Shown: positions 5,424 to 7,295 of the stretch, one piece after another
Numbering within the stretch: the stretch's first letter is position 1
Layout: the number at the start of each line of letters is the position of its first letter
Origin: an uncultured Bilophila sp.
GTDB lineage: Bacteria; Desulfobacterota; Desulfovibrionia; Desulfovibrionales; Desulfovibrionaceae
Direction of reading: 5' to 3'
Length of the DNA stretch: 7,295 bases
NCBI GenBank assembly: GCA_959604115.1
Contig: CAUHBW010000198.1
Coordinates: 1-7,295, forward strand
Position numbers and translations under genes: made by a program
Notes under the pieces: generated by a model
What the model was told of the DNA's origin: nothing
Seen by the model: the letters and a program-made list of their open reading frames with translations, nothing else
The model's database searches: none

Positions 5424-6581
5424 TTACATCCGCTCGTCGCAAGGATACGGCAAGCTACGCAAGGGGAACGGCTTTGCTGCGTGCTCCAACAGCGCCTTTT
5501 CATCCGGTTCAAGCCCCAAGCCCGGCTTCGTGGGCAGCTCGATATAGCCGTTAATCGGCTTAAACTGCTGCCCGCCGGGAAACAACTTGTCGCAGAACTC
5601 GACAAATGGCAGGAAATATTCCGTGATAATGAAGTTTGGCATTCCGGCGGAAGCGTGTACCGTCGCAGCAAGACCAAGAGAAGTCGAATTATAGTTGTGC
5701 GGCGACATTCCTATGAAATAGGGTTCCGCCATCGCCGCAATCTCACGTAACTCAAGAATGCCGCCACAGTTGGCAACATCCGCGTTGAGGTAGTCCGCAG
5801 CGCGGTAGTCGAACACCCGCCGGAACCCGGCCTTGCCAAAAATATTTTCCCCCGTCATCACTGGAATATGAGTTTTCTGCCGTACTTCGGCGATGGCTTC
5901 GACGTTCTCGGCTTGACACGGCTCCTCAATAAGAAAGGGGTGGTACGGAGCAATGCGATCGGCAACGGCAACGGCATGCGATACAGAAAGCCGACGATGA
6001 AGCTCAATCAACAAATCTACGTCCGGACCTACAGCGTCGCGCACGGCCTTGACTACCTTCTCCGCATGGGCCTCATGTTCGCGCGGAATGAACGTCCGCC
6101 ATGGGCGCGGCAAAGGATCGAACTTCAGTGCCGTGTACCCCTGTTTTACGGTCGCTTCCGCAGCACGAGCGAAGTCATCGGGCGAAAGCATTTTATAGCT
6201 CCAGCCGTTGGCGTATACCCGAATTTTCTCGCGGCACTTTCCACCGATAAGATTGTAAACTGGCTGCCCGCAGGCCTTTCCCACGATGTCCCACATAGCG
6301 GCCTCAAGGCCGGACACTGCGCAATAGAACTCCAAAGAACTGCGCCGCTGAGCATAATCGTCATAGACCCACTGAGAAAAATACTTGATATCAAAAGGAT
6401 TACGACCAACGAGGTATTCTCCGATCTTCTCCACATGAGCATTCATAGAAGGATCGCGGTCGTATTGCGTGTAGACTTCTCCCCACCCACTGATACCTTC
6501 ATCCGTTTCTATTTTGACGAAGATGAGGTTCTTACGCCAACCAGGATGGACAGGGAACGACTTCACGGCAGTAATCTTCAT
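5424..6581 (-). CDS. Enolase-superfamily (mandelate racemase/muconate lactonizing) enzyme, probable acid-sugar dehydratase
   Basis: 385 residues, the usual length of the mandelate racemase subgroup. The N-terminal capping domain includes ETDEGISGWGE (25-35) and the barrel follows. Expected metal ligands are Glu193 (LIELH), Glu219 or Glu220 (IEEP) and Glu245 (TGEN). A His-Asp dyad is present as Asp268 (NADVANCGG) and His295 (SPHN), with Glu321 (ITEY) behind it. His195, next to the first ligand, is where many sugar-acid dehydratases carry the general acid. The usual KxK at the end of barrel strand 2 is K153-F-D155, with Asp replacing the second Lys. The reaction expected is Mg-dependent proton abstraction next to a carboxylate and loss of water, giving a 2-keto-3-deoxy acid. 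Substrate unknown. The ATG at 6581 has AAGGAAG upstream. It lies 67 nt after the radical SAM gene and 184 nt before the regulator. Confidence 0.9.
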   Translation of the reverse strand: MKITAVKSFPVHPGWRKNLIFVKIETDEGISGWGEVYTQYDRDPSMNAHVEKIGEYLVGRNPFDIKYFSQWVYDDYAQRRSSLEFYCAVSGLEAAMWDIVGKACGQPVYNLIGGKCREKIRVYANGWSYKMLSPDDFARAAEATVKQGYTALKFDPLPRPWRTFIPREHEAHAEKVVKAVRDAVGPDVDLLIELHRRLSVSHAVAVADRIAPYHPFLIEEPCQAENVEAIAEVRQKTHIPVMTGENIFGKAGFRRVFDYRAADYLNADVANCGGILELREIAAMAEPYFIGMSPHNYNSTSLGLAATVHASAGMPNFIITEYFLPFVEFCDKLFPGGQQFKPINGYIELPTKPGLGLEPDEKALLEHAAKPFPLRSLPYPCDERM

Positions 6582-6616
6582 GATGCACTTCCTTGGTCGA
6601 AAGACGGATGGGGCGA

Positions 6617-6638
6617 CCGCCGGAGAAATCCCCGGCGG
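6617..6638 (-). other. GC-rich hairpin between the radical SAM and enolase-superfamily genes
   Basis: A perfect 7-bp stem CCGCCGG/CCGGCGG with an 8-nt loop lies in the 67-nt gap, starting 10 nt after the radical SAM stop and ending 35 nt before the next ATG. No T-run follows on either strand, so it is not a standard terminator. It may stabilise or segment the transcript. Confidence 0.35.
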
Positions 6639-6648
6639 CCAGGCATTG

Positions 6649-7295
6649 TTACTCGTTATACAGCCGGGACATGTCTATACCGGCACGCCTGATGTCTTCA
6701 TCCGTGATTTCAGGCATCACGGGATTGACTCCGTCGTATATTTTGGTGCTGACAAAGGTACGACCGCAGCCGGGGCACCCAGAATCGACGCCATACTTCA
6801 TGGTCAACTCGCGCAGGGAGCGGTAGACTTCCACGAGAAATGCGGGCGTCGGTGTAGGATGTTTTTCAAGATGTGTACCAGGAATCGGCCGGAATATCCC
6901 CATACGGGGCACCACACCGAGCTGGCAGAGCTTTTCGATACCCGCAACAGTGGATTCGAGCGGCTCAAGGCCTGTGACTATAATAGAATAGGCTTTATTC
7001 GGCCCTCCGCGCTTAGCGGCATATTCCAGCATCTTAAAGAAATGGGCGTGCGGCACGCCACGATCCACTTCGTGCAACTTGCCGGGGCAGATGTACGCGT
7101 AGAGCTTTTCGTCATATACTTCGATGTCATATCCGATCTGATCAGCTCCGGCGTCATAAAGGATGTCGATATACTTCTCCTCTTCGGGCGGGCAGATGGA
7201 CATACGTACCCATACATCGTAACGGCGCTTGATTTCACGGACAAGTTCCGCATATTCCTCGTGTCCGCGTCCAGGAGGGGCGAATGTCCCTGCAT
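6649..7295 (-). CDS. Radical SAM family protein, C-terminal part
   Basis: Partial gene: 214 residues are visible ending at TAA 6649. The frame is open through the right edge, and the internal Met at 7203 is not the true start. The visible part reads as the second half of a radical SAM barrel of the biotin-synthase/HydE-like type. It has RMSICPPEEEKYIDILYDAG, GYDIEVYD and YICPGK, then GPNKAYSIIVTGLEP and PRMGIFRPIPGTHLE. The cluster motif CxxxCxxC would be upstream, outside the window, so the family call rests on these barrel segments. A C-terminal SGCPGCGRTF (visible residues 171-180; Cys173, Cys176) could hold a second metal site, a role I infer only from the cysteine pair. The exact reaction is unknown; possibilities include a carbon-skeleton rearrangement, cofactor assembly or sulfur insertion. 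It lies 67 nt before the enolase-superfamily gene on the same strand. Confidence 0.72.
   Translation of the reverse strand, partial: AGTFAPPGRGHEEYAELVREIKRRYDVWVRMSICPPEEEKYIDILYDAGADQIGYDIEVYDEKLYAYICPGKLHEVDRGVPHAHFFKMLEYAAKRGGPNKAYSIIVTGLEPLESTVAGIEKLCQLGVVPRMGIFRPIPGTHLEKHPTPTPAFLVEVYRSLRELTMKYGVDSGCPGCGRTFVSTKIYDGVNPVMPEITDEDIRRAGIDMSRLYNE

Noticed and set aside
5389..6618. GGGCGACC occurring in both gaps flanking the enolase-superfamily gene (5389-5396 and 6611-6618), considered as a shared operator
   Set aside because: The same 8-mer also occurs inside sucC coding sequence (204-211), so it is probably common in this GC-rich DNA; at 5389 it is explained by the hairpin.
5868..6692. Plus-strand open frame (274 codons) opposite the enolase-superfamily gene
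   Set aside because: Shadow of a conserved gene. It also runs across the intergenic hairpin and into the end of the radical SAM gene, which is unlikely for a real gene.

Overview
All recognisable genes in this 7.3 kb window lie on the minus strand, so the biological order runs from high to low coordinates. The window is moderately GC-rich, closely packed and bacterial. A four-subunit ferredoxin-dependent 2-oxoacid oxidoreductase and a radical SAM enzyme point to an anaerobe. A Desulfovibrio/Bilophila-like bacterium is one possibility, but this is inference and nothing in the window fixes the taxon.

Layout in transcription order. (1) 7295-6649: C-terminal 214 residues of a radical SAM protein whose start and cluster-binding motif lie outside the window. 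(2) 6581-5424: an enolase-superfamily enzyme of the mandelate racemase/acid-sugar dehydratase group. (3) 5423-5240: a gene-free stretch with a strong GC-rich hairpin and a set of overlapping inverted repeats. (4) 5239-4523: a FadR-type GntR regulator starting at GTG. (5) 4509-3154: an MmgE/PrpD-family protein, 13 nt behind the regulator and probably in its operon. (6) 3153-3046: a gap with two small hairpins. (7) 3045-322: a complete korD-korA-korB-korC set (ferredoxin-like, alpha, TPP-binding beta, gamma), with genes overlapping or 1-3 nt apart. (8) 300-1: the first 100 residues of the ADP-forming succinate-CoA ligase beta subunit, sucC.

How the genes could work together. Kor would oxidise 2-oxoglutarate to succinyl-CoA and reduce ferredoxin. 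SucC, with a SucD presumably just beyond the left edge, would turn succinyl-CoA into succinate with ATP formation. The upstream dehydratase-type enzymes, with a metabolite-sensing GntR regulator, look like the catabolic entry for an unidentified hydroxy acid or sugar acid. Whether their product really reaches 2-oxoglutarate is inference. Hairpins between the blocks suggest separate transcripts, or one transcript tuned by partial terminators. I found no mobile element, CRISPR array, tRNA or rRNA.
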